This document shows, piece by piece, positions 10,821 through 22,472 of a stretch of 64,000 nucleotides of DNA (position 1 is its first letter; each line of letters starts with the position of its first letter). The stretch spans positions 1,922,001-1,986,000 of the forward strand of contig JAQQWL010000007.1 of assembly GCA_038363925.1 (NCBI GenBank), written 5' to 3'. The position numbers and the translations under genes were made by a program. This DNA is from Apiospora phragmitis. Lineage: Eukaryota > Ascomycota > Sordariomycetes > Amphisphaeriales > Apiosporaceae. The notes beneath the pieces are model-generated. The model did no database searches and was not told the origin of the DNA. It saw only the letters and a program-made list of their open reading frames with translations.

Positions 10821-13177
10821 TGCCAATGGGATAACCGCCCGGGATGGAAGATGGGTTCGAATGACAACAACAATCATCAATATGATTGTTCTATGAATGA
10901 TTGGGGCACTATTGTGAGGCGTCTCTGCCCTTTTGAGGCCGGTTTCCGTGTTTTCAAATTTGTGAAGAAAAAACTCGACTCAATGGCACAATACCTACTG
11001 GACAGCTATTGTAAGGAACGGATTGTCCAGACAGAGGAGTATGACCCGGTCCGGAAGGCGCCGAGAAAACTTAGGAGTCGCCAAGCCCGGCTCTTTATAC
11101 TTGACCAGTGAGATAAGAGCGGGCATGGTGGCCATATATGCAGATCCAGCGAAGACGGCCGAGTATCCCTGACGAGACCACATGCGAGATTGGGGGGGGG
11201 GCTCTGCCATACCCGCATGCGTGGAAGGGGGTCGGGATGCATGGCTTGCGGAGGTGAAGCCCTACCGGGATGGGCCATGTTCAGATTGCCGTCGTCGCGA
11301 TACTCGAGAGTGAGATGCAATTGGTCTGATTAGGCTGTGTTGACGACGAGAACTACATAATGTGATGCAGTAAAATCAGTGTGGAGGTCCCGAAAGAGAT
11401 AAGCAAGCTGCAGCTGGAAGATATACACCCCTGTCGTGATGTGGGTTATCAGGGATGCATATCTGGATATCCAGGGAAGAGTGCCGGATCCCCCTCCTCC
11501 CTTGTCACCCCTACACCACCACTCACCTCCATCCCAATCAGGTAACCTATAGGCATCCGAAACATTTGCCTGTCGTCGGCAGCCGAACGAGCCCTAGGCA
11601 AATATGAACAAATTTCAAGAAGAATGCCCGCGCCCGGAGTTTTTGTCTATCTCCTACACTCCATTCAATTTGATTCCGCAAACACAATAAGAGAGCTCCT
11701 TGCAGCATGATTCCGGGCTTGACAGGTCTGCCGAAACATGCGAGGAAGAGTGCGTCATGTAAATCAACGCCGTGCCACCACGCCAGATGCCGACGCAACG
11801 AGGCAATCTTATTATACTTCTTCTGGTAGGTCTGATGAGGTCTTTTGCGGCGTCTGTTACGTCCAACCCCGGCCAAGCCGCGGTACAGCAGATTGCCCCG
11901 TCCGGCACCAAGGCCCCAATTGCGTGGCGATTCCCCTTTCTCCGGGAACGGAGAATGCATTTCCTTCTTTCCTGGCATTGGATTTGCTGAGATGCGAGAC
12001 AACAACAAAAGCAGGCACGGAGGCGGTATCAGTGCTACCAATACTAACAAATGCAGTCAGGAAGGCGTAAATATTTCCAACATGAAGGCCATCTTTTCCA
12101 GCGCCGCCAGTTTGCATCTTGGCAGTGGGTGGTAACGCGAGGCAAAAGCGCTGGCGATCGGCAAAGATGGCCTTACGACGCGCAACTTGTTGCGAGCGAG
12201 CTTCTAGCATTCCGTCGACAGTCCGTCCTTGGCATTTACTCGTATCCCGTCGAGATCAGCCGCGAGCATACAGCTCACCTGACATGGGATAGGCGTTACG
12301 TCCATATGCGGTGTAAGATGCCACGACAGTCGGAGACGCTGTGCGCCAAAAGTCACGCGAATGATGGACGGTCAAGGCTCTATTACCGAATGTGAGAAGT
12401 ACGCGTCCCCAGTCACCATCCCCTGCGGAGATACCACATTCTGAGCTACTTGTCTTGTGGTATCATGACTTCGGATGAACGCGCCCAGCCAAAAGCCGCC
12501 GCCGCCGCCCCTATCCATATATTGTCTGCGGCCCGACTGTGTAAGAAGGCGTGAGGGGGAAGAAGTATGTAGGTAAGGAAAATACTTATATCTCACAGAT
12601 CCCCCCCGCGTAAGGCTCGGTGAATTTTCTGCCGGGAAGCGCCGGGCGGATTCGGAATCCTGCGTAACGTTTGTCTCATGAGTTGTCCATGACCACTGAG
12701 TCTCTCATTTCCCCGGAGTTACTGGCGCGCCGCTCGAGAAGGTCGCCTTCATCAATCTGAAGCGTTTGCCGCATATTGGTTTGGCAGGGAAATCCTGGCT
12801 GACGAGTCTCGAGTCACTCACTTCCTACCTTGGTCACTGCCGTGGTGGCAGTCGTATGATGCTATGGACGGCAGCTCTCTCTGGCGGTGGGTGTCGAGCA
12901 GCGGTAAAACATGCAGGCGGATTCTGTCACACGTTGCTCCATCATGTCATTACCCGTGGTCCTTCCAAGCTTAAATAGTCACCGCAACTGACCCCCTAAG
13001 ACATGGTCTTAGAGGCGATGTTGAATAGTATTCTGGGGCTACAGTAACTGCGCATCAGCTGAATTCCATCCAGACGCCCGGCACATTTCCGGGGTAGCTC
13101 ACCGTGCAGACAAGTCTCCGGGCCTGTTGAGGGGAATGCAGTGTTCTCTGTCGAGTTTATGCCGTTGCATGCCCGAA

Positions 13178-13420
13178 TTAATAGGGAATATGGTTTTTCG
13201 GAGACCGTTGAGAATTCAATGGTAATATCTCGCGTTTCTTGGGGGGAAGGAATCCGAGAGCTGCATAACAGCTATTCGGATGGGTAGAAGGAATCACAAA
13301 TTTACAAGAAGATATTTCAGATTTGTAAGAAGGTAATTCAGCAAAGCGACTTTCGGGTAGATGCTGAGGGAGGCAGTCACAGCAAGAGATACTGCTCAAG
13401 AAGAAAAGGATCATCGCCAT
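13178..13420 (-). CDS. Weak candidate: small secreted Cys-containing protein
   Basis: From the ATG at 13420 an 80-residue frame starts MAMILFFLSSISCCDC, resembling a signal peptide, and contains several Cys. There is no recognised family, no intron and no composition support. The opposite strand (13361-13603) also has an open frame with coding-like amphipathic residues, and at most one of the two can be real. Listed only as a possibility. Confidence 0.13.
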   Translation of the reverse strand: MAMILFFLSSISCCDCLPQHLPESRFAELPSYKSEISSCKFVIPSTHPNSCYAALGFLPPKKREILPLNSQRSPKNHIPY

Positions 13421-15803
13421 TGGCAGCAGGCCCACGACGAACTGCGAAGACTGGAAGGGATTTCATCAGAAATCTCTCCCTCTAGCCCCGACCAAAAAAC
13501 CATGACCAACATATATGTGAAGCTCAGGGGTGACATCAACACGAACGAAATGATGAGCTGCCGCGAACGTGAGATGAGCAAAGGGCTCTTAGTTCGGCGC
13601 TGACAAGTTGACAGCTACCTCAAAGGCACTCAAGGTAAAGAATAACTTCTTCGCCTCGGTCGAACTCACTCGCTAGAACCGCCCAGAGTAAAGGTTGCTA
13701 GAACCCAGGAACTCGATCTGAGCAATTGCCGACTTGTATGCAATACGGCTGGCCAGACCTGCCCTACAGAAGAAAGCTATAGGTTGTCCCTGAACACTCG
13801 GGGTTGGCAAGCTATGCGTCGGATACTACTAGTTGGCCAGTGTAAATATCCTAAACCTTTGGGACGATCACCCTTTATTTGATGATGATAAGCAGTCGAA
13901 AATAGGCAATCGACTGGTATTCGCCAGCGTTCGCGGTGTCGAACTAAGGGTTCTTAGCTTTCTCTCTATCAGTACGATAATCGAAAGTTGCAACGGCCAT
14001 GGTAACCAGAATGAAGACTGCCTCGGGCAAGATAGGCACGGGCGAGTTGATGACGCCATTTTGCCAATCTGTGCAAACCTCTTTCCGTTCATGCAACAGA
14101 AATACCTAAGCTCTCCTTGGCGAGCTCGGAGCGGAACCATTGACCGATATTGCCATCACTATCCGCTCCCGAGGAACATGTTTGGGGCGTCAACTCTGAT
14201 GTGCGCCCGTGCACATAGCACAATTTAGAAACCGCCCGGTGGGTGTGTTCCTGGCCAGCTAGCTAATACTAACATTGATAGGGCGTGGGTTAGTAGGCCA
14301 AGAAAGAAAGGCTACTGACTGAACTGGGAGGACGAAGCAGCGCCGATAAAACTGCTGAAGCCACAGCAGACTGATGAGGTTCAGTGGTGTGGAGTTGGAG
14401 CCCTGAATACTGAACTAACCGACGCCGGATTGACGAGCAACCGCTCTATCCGAACCATCGATTGGTGGCGGTGCTCTCAGCCCATGCCCATCGTAAGGCT
14501 TCGGCCAAGGAAAATCAAATATATCGGTTACCCGGCACGTTGTCGATTTGCTTTCTTTGTTTTCTTGGTTATCGACTTGGATGGATTTTGGCGCGTATGA
14601 TAACCCGGCCAGCTAGCCATCTAGGTATAGGTGCCGGTGTCGAAAAGTAGAGACGATTGATGAAAAGAAAGGCGTTTCACTTACGACGAGCTGATAGGCA
14701 CTCGAAGCTCAGGTGGTTTCTAGAACTCTCAATTACGATCTCGGACTAAATAAGCTTGTTCGTACCGTAGATCTGAATTGTCTCAGATCTGAACGTCACC
14801 TGGCAGGGCACATGTCGACATCTCAACCGCACTGATACTCACTCGGTTTGAAATGACTAATAAGTAACGAGGGAGGTCGGTTGCTAGTATCAAGTGGTGG
14901 CTCGAGTGATAGAGGATACGACCTAACATATCTTGTTGCTATTTTCGTACAGCCTAGCAGCCGTAGACCTCGTGTGAAAGATCCCCATCTCGGCTTGATT
15001 CCTCAAGCGCTCACCTCGGGCTGTCGGGCTATCCGTGTATGATTTTCAGCTTACCGAGCCCGGGCTGGCTGGGCTGCGACTGATGAGCCACGCCGCCACA
15101 AGAACCGCTGTTATGCAATTGGCAATTGTCACCCGTGGCACTTGACCGTCATCACCACCGCCACCACCAGACGGAAACCTTACGAAGGGCACTGGATACC
15201 TGTGTTGTTTTGGCCATTGCACCGTTGTCAGACATGATCTGCCGTCGCATTACTCACGTACGCAATAACGCTGCGGCGTGCATGCACACAATCGCGAAAA
15301 AGCTACGTAACATGCCTACTCGAGAGAAAACAGAACGCTTGATAGGGATTGGATCGTCTATTTCCAATTATTAGTCCCCGGTCACGACGGGGTCCCTTCA
15401 ATGTTCCCACTCACGTATGGAGCTGACAGGATACGAAAAAGGCAACCCTGCTCACGCTAGCCTACCTAGCTATTTGCATGTATTCACCTCAGATGTTGGT
15501 TGCTCTGGGCTTCATTTATTAGAAGCAAGCCTGCCGTTTGAAGACTTCCTCCTGTGACCCCTTCATTCGTGGAACTATCTATTTAATCAATTGCCGTTTC
15601 AAGTACCCGTCGTCTGTTTGCCTGACGATACACTCGTTACATTTGCAATCATTGAGCCAGTGACACCACAGCCATACCCTACCTAATCCCTAATCTTATT
15701 AAATAAGTACTTACACCCGCTGGTGACTGTCTTGGTTTCCGTCGTTACCACCGCCAGCAACACATCACAATCGCTTGATACCATCCAGACACACAAACAC
15801 ACC

Positions 15804-16060
15804 ATGAGGCTCAACATGATCCTTTCAGCCGTCACGGCTACTCTCTCGCTTGGCGGGATGGTTCAAGCTTCGCCGATTAGATGCCCAGATGTAAGCCGTC
15901 TAATCAAGCCAAAGCTCATTTGTCAGCTGAGATAAGGGACTAACATACAACCTTCTCTCGACAGTCTACTCGCGATGCCATTTTGAAAGGCGATACTCCT
16001 CCTGAGCAATGCTGCAGTTACGGAAAATGTAAAGGAGAGGTGGTCATCCTATCAGGATGA
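15804..16060 (+). CDS. Small secreted cysteine-containing protein, candidate effector
   Basis: Two exons, 15804-15890 and 15965-16060, with a 74-base intron (GTAAGC donor, a CTAAC branch site at about 15940, ACAG acceptor). The product is 60 residues. It starts MRLNMILSAVTATLSLGGMV, a signal peptide probably cleaved after an Ala near residue 23, leaving a mature peptide under 40 residues. The mature part has four Cys: one in the IRCPD segment, then EQCCSYGKCKGEVV. The coding parts join in phase across the intron, which supports a real gene. Small size, signal peptide and Cys content fit the small secreted proteins of plant- or insect-associated fungi, but no family or target is recognised. 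It stands alone in a gene-poor interval. Confidence 0.6.
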
Positions 16061-17615
16061 TATCGATGTTACATCTAAAAAGAAAAGACCAACCAAATTG
16101 ACGACATTTATGACACAACCAACAACTTTCTTGAGTTGCCTTCACCTGGCAACTCCGGCCCAAAGCGACATATGCTTTGAAAGGCATCTTCAGCATTTTA
16201 ATACGGCGTTTTTACTCGGTCTGCATTTTACATAGACCGCCTGGGAATCACGACAACCAGCCAGGCTCTCTCATTCACGGCGTTCAGCACTTTCGATGTT
16301 ATCGTTCTGCGCTTGGCGGGGTAGCAGAAGCGACATGGGTGCTCTTTTTTGACAGGGGCCCCACTCACGATGCATTATCGAACATGAAGGAACGAGCCAA
16401 AATCGTACTACTGATATGGAGTTGGGCGGAGTGCTATACTCTAGTTGGAGGGGCAATAGCAATCTACCCGAGGATTGACACCGAGTTTTACACATATTGC
16501 TCACCATGATCATCATAAGTCGTCCTGAAAAGAACCTCGATGGCTGGGTCGTCTGTCCATAAGGGTAGGATCAGCAAGTAATAGAATATCAGACCCATGC
16601 GGTCAACGATTAGGTTAACCAATCGTTGAGCCACGCTACCCCATTTGACCTTTGCTCCCATTCGTTCGTCTACAACATGCACATACACACCACAGGACTA
16701 TCGTGACATTTCAAATAAATGATTGGCCACCATTCCTCGTGTCTGCAAGAACAACGACATTTCATACATGACATGTAGAGTATGGCGTGGTCTTTAGTTC
16801 CTTATCAAATCCCCGCGTTCACTCTCCCTCGCATACACCAAGATCAGGTAGTTGGCCAACTGCGACTGTGTTTGCGCGACGTCGCACACAAGCCCTAGCT
16901 ACTTTCTGGATTCGGAAGACTGAGCTGCTTGTAGCTACAAGTATGAACGGGAATTGTGTGAATAAAGCCTCCAACAGATAAGCATCCTCACGGGCCAGCA
17001 AGGTTAAAGGAGCTCCTCCCCGGCTCATAGTGGAGCTACAAAAAGAACGAGAGAAAAATAGATAAATGACGGACCCGCCGGACGCCAACAAAATCCGAAC
17101 CATTGTGCCGGTAAGCGGACCGAATACCTCATCGTATCGTTCGTGCGCGACCAACAAATCTGGGAACCTACACGAGAAAAGGATTGGTCCTCGGCGTTGT
17201 TGACATGCATCTGGCTTACTCACGAGTCACGGTCTCACCTGCACGCATCACATGTCCGTCTGGCAGCAGACGACATACGTAATAGCAGCAGGATGTCGCG
17301 AAATTTGCCTGGCTAAAATGGATAGCGAGTAAGTAACCGTTCTTTGCTGAGTCGACAGCCTCGCGTTGGCCGTAAACTCGGCGCACGCAGGAGGTATCAA
17401 GCTGGCATATTTACAATTCTCATGACAACATGCGAGTCGACTTGGTTCGAGTCAATTCGACATTGCGACGAACCCCGTATCAATAATGTCATCTCTACAC
17501 GGTGCAGCTTGTCTGAGAAAGATGCCCTTTCTGTTATGGTACCAGGGTTTGATATGTAATGATACGACTCATGTGCCTTTGCAGGCGAGCTCGCTTTGAA
17601 TACGTCCTTTACTCT
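16061..17615. other. Intergenic region downstream of the small secreted protein
   Basis: No gene is supported. The longest open frame, on the minus strand around 16819-17223, begins at GTG and shows no recognisable motif. Confidence 0.35.
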
Positions 17616-18585
17616 TCAACGAGCCAGACTTGCTTCGGCAAGTGACTTGCTATTGACAACAAACCCGTATGAGTTCTGGCTGGACGTTAGCATACAACAT
17701 CCATCACCGACGCTGCTACCAGCACATCTCGACCGCATGTCATGCGGTATTAGGTTGGAGAATATACTCACAGCCACGTTCCACAAACACACGCCCTGCG
17801 CGTTAGCCGTCGTCGTCGCGCAGCAATCCTCGATCATCACGCAATCCCAGCCCGCATTGTACGCATTGGTCAAGGTGCCCAGGACGCACTGGTCCGTGTT
17901 GACGCCGGCGAACAAGAGGGTCCTCGTATTGGCATCCTCGAGGTGGCGCCACAGCGGCTGCGACTCGCACCAGAGCCCCGACATGCGGTCCTTGGCGCAT
18001 TGAGCGTCGTCCGGCCGCACCGCCGCCGCGAGCGGCGGGTAGATCGCCGCGTTCCACTCGCCCGCCATGAGCGTCCGCCCTGGCCGTCGCCCAGGTCGGC
18101 GCCGAGGCCGTGCCGGAGGGGGCGGTGCGACGGGTCGATCAGGGTCCGCGAGAAGCTGCGCTGCACGCTGGCCGGGAGGACGGGCAGATCGATCTCGCGG
18201 AGGCCCCAGTTGAGCCAGACTACCTGCACACATCGTCATCAGGCTTGGCTTACTCTCTCCCCCCTGAGCATCTGAGCAACAAACGTACCTGAACCCCGAC
18301 CTCGCGGCATTTCTCAATCACCCCCAATATCGGTTCCACTGTAGCTAAACCCGCAGGATAATCCCGACATCGAGCATCCAGGAAGTAGTTCTGCATATCT
18401 ACAACCACCAAGGCCGACAGCGCCGGGTCGATCGTGATAGATGTATCAGGAGGGCTCTGTGTCGTAGCCATGGTCAACTTCTTCTCGGAGCCTTGTCCAT
18501 TCCCACGTGTTAGGTCATACGTCTTGGTATCGCGTGTGTAGTACCATTGGTCTCCCTGCGGACCAAAGGACAAGTCTGGCGCCAT
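17616..18585 (-). CDS. Isochorismatase-family cysteine hydrolase, one frame break
   Basis: Exons 18585-18289, 18223-17772 and 17675-17616; about 269 residues after one missing base is allowed for at 18075-18080. Family marks are the catalytic Asp in LVVVDMQNYF, the Lys region (CAKDRMSGLW) and the nucleophile Cys in AGVNTDQCVLGT, followed by GWDCVMIEDCCATTT and a last exon beginning NSYGFV. These enzymes form an alpha/beta fold with an Asp-Lys-Cys triad and hydrolyse amides or vinyl ethers, for example nicotinamide, N-carbamoyl compounds or isochorismate. The exact substrate cannot be told. The N-terminal 45 residues before the core (MAPDLSFGPQGDQWYY onward) are an extension seen in some fungal members. 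Confidence 0.85.
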
Positions 18586-19247
18586 GATTATTTACTATTG
18601 AGGCAACAGATAAATATGCTCGGAAACTATTGTGCTGGGTCTATTTCATAGATTGTCCGATACTAAAGTTGATGAAATGGTAACAAGCATAAGAGCCCAT
18701 GGCGCGGGGCTTATATGCATGGATCGCCTCCGGGACTGGAAATACCGGCTATCAGTCGAGTAGGCCGTCGGAAACAACAGTTGAGAATGGTCACCCCGCC
18801 TTTTGATACCCCGCCACCTAGCCGGTAAGAGGCTACATACATGTGACTTTAAGTAGAAATACAATGAGACACTGTCGAATGCATCTAATCCTATCAAAGC
18901 GGATGCTGTATTCAGAATAGGGGCAGCCTCTTTCGAGAGAACAGGGTCAATGGGGTAACTGGCTATCAACGGAATATCTAGCAGTAATTTACTAGCTGGT
19001 AGTAGCTGTGGTTCGTCAAGCTAAAGGCATCGGAGTGTTGCTGGTATTATATGGCGTATCTTATACTAACATAGCTAGCTCCTTCACCTTACCACTCAAA
19101 CATAATATGTAAGACGCTTGAGCGTGTTCTCCATCGAAGAAGGAACCTGGAAAGGATTCCTGTCCAAAACCAAGCGTGGGAGGCTCGTAAAAGTGAAAAA
19201 ATTGTATCCAACTCTGGGGGGAATACAGGGGGTAAAAAGCAAAACAT
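18586..19247. other. Intergenic region between the isochorismatase-family gene and tRNA-Val
   Basis: Promoter side of the hydrolase gene; nothing else is recognised except the Pol III terminator of the tRNA at its right end. Confidence 0.4.
19234..19244 (-). terminator. RNA polymerase III terminator of tRNA-Val
   Basis: Read on the minus strand, T4 (19244-19241) and T5 (19238-19234) runs follow the tRNA 3' end within four bases, as expected for Pol III termination. Confidence 0.6.
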
Positions 19248-19320
19248 TGATCGATGCAGGGATCGAACCTGCGATCCTCTGCGTGTAAAGCAGATGCCTT
19301 AACCGCTGGGCCAATCGACC
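19248..19320 (-). tRNA. tRNA-Val (anticodon UAC)
   Basis: The 73-base minus-strand sequence folds as a cloverleaf. The acceptor stem GGTCGAT pairs with ATCGATC (one G-U pair) and is followed by discriminator A. The anticodon arm CTGC-TTTACAC-GCAG gives anticodon TAC, and the T arm carries GGTTCGATCC. No intron and no encoded CCA. It reads valine GTA codons. Confidence 0.93.
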
Positions 19321-19550
19321 GGTTGTTGATGATGATTTTGGTCGTAATATAGTATTATAATGTGTGCAAAGAAGAAGCCGATAAAAAGCCATTGGGTTGT
19401 GGATTCAGGGCCTTGCTGGTGGAGAACTTACGTCAAGCCACAGGCACAGCTACACCTGAGCCACATTTAATTGGCATTGCTACTCAGAGCTAACTTTGAA
19501 CTTTAAGCTGGGGCAGGACTGGATATCAAGATCGCGAAAAGCTCAGAACC

Positions 19551-20506
19551 ATGACAGCAAGAACGAGTGCCACAACAGTCGCAGCACTCCTGCGACAAGG
19601 CAGTGCAACATTTGAGCTGCGGAGCATGTAAGCCTGTCCAATTGACTCGCTGGGCCGTCCAAACGAGCGTTTATTGATCTTTCAGTCCCTAGCTTGCAGA
19701 TTGGCACGAGACCAACAGCTGCTGCTGCAACCAGAGCTGCTACATCTACTACACCTATTGTCACCCCAAGGAACCTGAGCCACTACCGCTCCCTCCACAC
19801 GACACCGATATGGCTCAAGAAAAAGAGCCGCGAAGAGAAGGAGCAAGCGCGTGGCCGCCCCGCTGCCGACTCCAGTAGCAGCACCTCTTCCGGCGGTGCC
19901 AGCAGTTCCCAACACCCCACCATAACGCCCGAGGACGCGCTCGACTTCGCCGACGTGCACTCGCGCCTGACCAAGATCGCCGCGCACGCGAACGAGCACC
20001 TGAAGAAGCTGAAGATGGGCGGCCGCTTCAACCCGGACCTGATCGGCTCGGTCAAGGTGCAGCCGGACCGGAAGGACTCGTCGGTCTCGTACCCGATCCG
20101 GGAGCTGGCGTCGGTGATCCCCAAAGGCGGCCGCACCATCTCGCTGCTGGTGCACGAGGCGGCCTACATCAAGCCCATCATGACGGCGGTGCAGTCGCAC
20201 CGCGACTTCAACCAGCAGCCGCAGCAGTCGCCCGACAACGAGCTCGAGCTCGTCCTCAAGGTCGAGCCCGAGAAGCGCGAGGACATGGCCAAGCGCGCCA
20301 AGGCTGTCTGCCACGACTGGCGCGAGCGCATCCGCGACGTGCGCCAGCGCCGCGACAAGCTGCACAACGCCTGGAAGAAGGACGGGTCGATGCTGCCCGA
20401 CGCCAAGCGCAAGGCCGACACGGAGCTGGAGAAGGTCATCAAGGCCGAGGTCGCCAAGGTGGACGCGGCCGAGAAGGAGACTATAAAGGCCGCGGAGACA
20501 AAATAG
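19551..20506 (+). CDS. Mitochondrial ribosome recycling factor
   Basis: Two exons, 19551-19627 and 19693-20506; 296 residues, frame intact. The acceptor must be the TAG at 19690-19692, because the CAG seven bases earlier would put a stop codon in frame. The N-terminus is basic and Ala/Ser/Thr-rich (MTARTSATTVAALLRQGS, later SLHTTPIWL), typical of a mitochondrial presequence. It is followed by the three-helix/beta RRF fold: a conserved Arg-poor N-helix, GGRFNPDLIGSVKVQ, YPIRELASVIPKGGRTISLL and a long C-terminal helical region rich in Lys/Glu/Arg. RRF with mitochondrial EF-G2 splits post-termination mitoribosomes. A 281-codon open frame on the other strand is a composition shadow. Confidence 0.9.
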
Positions 20507-20768
20507 ATGAAAGATGGACCAGGACATTGCAAAATTATGGACTAGAGGGGTGAGGGGTCCCCTCTTCTGCCAAGGGAAAAGGAAAACTTTAGAGAGCTGG
20601 TTTGGTGGTCATTGGGATTTTTTGGTACTATAACTATACAAGCAGCAACTCGTTGCGTATGTACATAGTGTGTTTATGTATGATATTACAGTGTTTCCGC
20701 TTGGTCTTACATGCCTGAATCGTTCTACACAGCTCGGATTTTCAGTATGCGCACTCCCGAAGCTCTGC

Positions 20769-21994
20769 CTACGCCTTAGCACCCTTGCCCTCAGGAGCTG
20801 GCCGAGCGGCGGCCGCTGCTTGCTGAGCCGGCAACAGCGACTTGATCTTGGCCTCGATTCGGCGTTCTGCATCTGCGTTCCATGTACCGTCCCGCTTAAC
20901 GTAGCTCCTCACGCTGCCCAAATGGTCGCCTGGCTGCGCAAACTTGGGGCCCTCGTACTTGCCCAGGAGCGCGGCGTCGAGAATCGCGCTCTTCGTCTCC
21001 TCGGGCGGGTCCTGGAACTCCATCTCGGCCCTCCTGCTAATGAGCTTCTTGGCCTCCTCCGAAGGGAAGAAGACGCCGTGGCCCTCGGTGTACTGCTTCT
21101 TGGCATCTTCGGGGCCGGGGATGTCGTCGGAGGAATACGCCCGTCCGCCGCCCAGGATGCGGGTCTGGGTCAGGGCCGTGGCGTGCTGGGCCAGGGCGTG
21201 GTCGAGGAGGCGATGGCGGGCGCGTAGCCCGCGAGGTCCTTGATCAGGTCGAAGGACGGGTTGTAGGTCTGGACGGTGCCCTGCTCGAGCGGCTCGACCC
21301 AGGCGTCGTAGGCGGGGTCCTCGGAGCCACTGGCGGCGAACCGCCTGTACGCGTCCTCCTCCGCCCTGTCGGGCCTGTCCCTGCGACGGTTCGGTCGGTC
21401 GTCTGAATCGTCGCCTCGGCGACGACCACCACGGCCGCGGCCTCCTGCCATGGCTCCTCCGCGTCCGCCACCGGCGCCGCCGGCGCCGCCTCCTCCTCGG
21501 GCAGCAAAGCCGCCTCGGCCGGGGCCGAAGGCTCCGCGCATTACCCCTCCTCGACCCCGGAAGCCGCCAGGCAGACCGCCGCGGATCACGTTGCCGCCAG
21601 GACCGCCGCCAGGGAGTGTCGATACGCCATGAGCCGTTCTTCTGACGCCCGTGAATCGTCCTCCGGTGCCGCCTCGCAGACTACTGACGCTGATAATCTT
21701 GGGTGCCTCGGGGGCTCGTGGCTTAGGAGCAGCAGTGCCGTCACTGTTGTTACCATTGCTGCTGCGGCTGGGATTGTTGTCCTGGGGCGCTCTGTCCCTC
21801 TGGGTCATGGAAAAGAGTTCCTTGATAGCCGCCGCCGAGCGCTGGCGGCCGGTGGGTCGGTCGGGGGAGCCTCGTCACAACGGGCCTGCGCGATGGAGAA
21901 TTGGCGGAGGGGAAGAGGCGATGCCGTCGGCCACGCGGTGCAGGTCGGGCCTGCCGCCGCGGGCCACGGCGGATTGTAGAGGATTTCGGAGCAT
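20769..21994 (-). CDS. Mitochondrial-type Gly/Arg-rich protein of unknown function
   Basis: Single long exon, about 408 residues after frame correction. The proposed start at 21994 gives an amphipathic basic presequence (MLRNPLQSAVARGGRPDLHR) ending in RQFS, a typical matrix-processing site. A basic region and a long Gly/Arg-rich block (FRGRGG, GPGRGGFAARGG, GGRGRGGRRR) follow, and then a conserved C-terminal half including YDAWVEP, RILGGGRAYSSDD, GVFFPSEEAKKLI and KYEGPKFAQPGDHLGSVRSY. The C-terminal half looks like a fungal mitochondrial, possibly ribosome-associated, protein, but I cannot name the family. Frame changes: one extra base at 21909-21912, one missing at 21863-21867 and one missing at 21194-21196. 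An alternative is a shorter protein starting at the ATG at 21808, which would lose the presequence. Confidence 0.6.
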
Positions 21995-22472
21995 TGGAGG
22001 TGGTGGTGGGCTGAGCGGTCGTTGTGCCTCGCTCGATGTGTTGCTTCCAAATCACCTGCGGCAGGGTTCAGAATTTCAGAGGTGAATTGGACAGTGGCTC
22101 GAAAAGTTCACGGGTACGTACTGGCCCAGTTTTGATTGGCTGAGGTCGGGCGCAGCCAATCCGCTTAGAGCTAATCCAGCTGAGCCCCTCGTCCCGATCA
22201 AAACAGTTGCTTGCATCAATCAAGGCTTTATACACTTACTTCTTCCGTAGAAGTCCAGTGACACATTTTGCTAAATCTACCTATGTGTAGATATGTGTTT
22301 TTAGAGCCTATGATCTAGTCCAGAATTGGTTGGTTATTGGTTTCACGGAATCACGGGTCGATTCATAGAGTGACGGGCGACACACTCAAAGGTATCGCAC
22401 TTCATCAATGAGATGCCGAAGAAAAGATATTGGAAGCAGTTTATTTCATTAATACAAGTCCCTACCTGTCTC
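21995..22472. other. Intergenic region between the Gly/Arg-rich protein gene and SSADH
   Basis: Promoter side of the mitochondrial-type protein gene and 3' side of the dehydrogenase gene; nothing else is seen. Confidence 0.4.

Larger units (their letters stand above)
10763..15803. other. Gene-poor interval of about 5 kb
   Basis: Apart from the promoter side of the permease and one weak candidate at 13178-13420, no protein family, RNA gene or tandem repeat can be recognised. Open frames are short, overlap on both strands and often start at non-ATG codons. Composition is mixed rather than AT-rich, so this is not an obvious RIP block. Confidence 0.35.

Noticed and set aside
10851..11111. 86-codon plus-strand open frame upstream of the permease
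   Set aside because: Lies in the permease promoter, no motif and no splice partners.
16819..17223. 134-codon minus-strand open frame between the small secreted protein and hydrolase genes
   Set aside because: Starts at GTG, with no motif and no supporting splice structure.
19682..20527. 281-codon minus-strand open frame opposite the ribosome recycling factor
   Set aside because: It mirrors a GC-rich conserved gene in an antisense frame and has only Leu/Arg/Val-rich composition without motifs.
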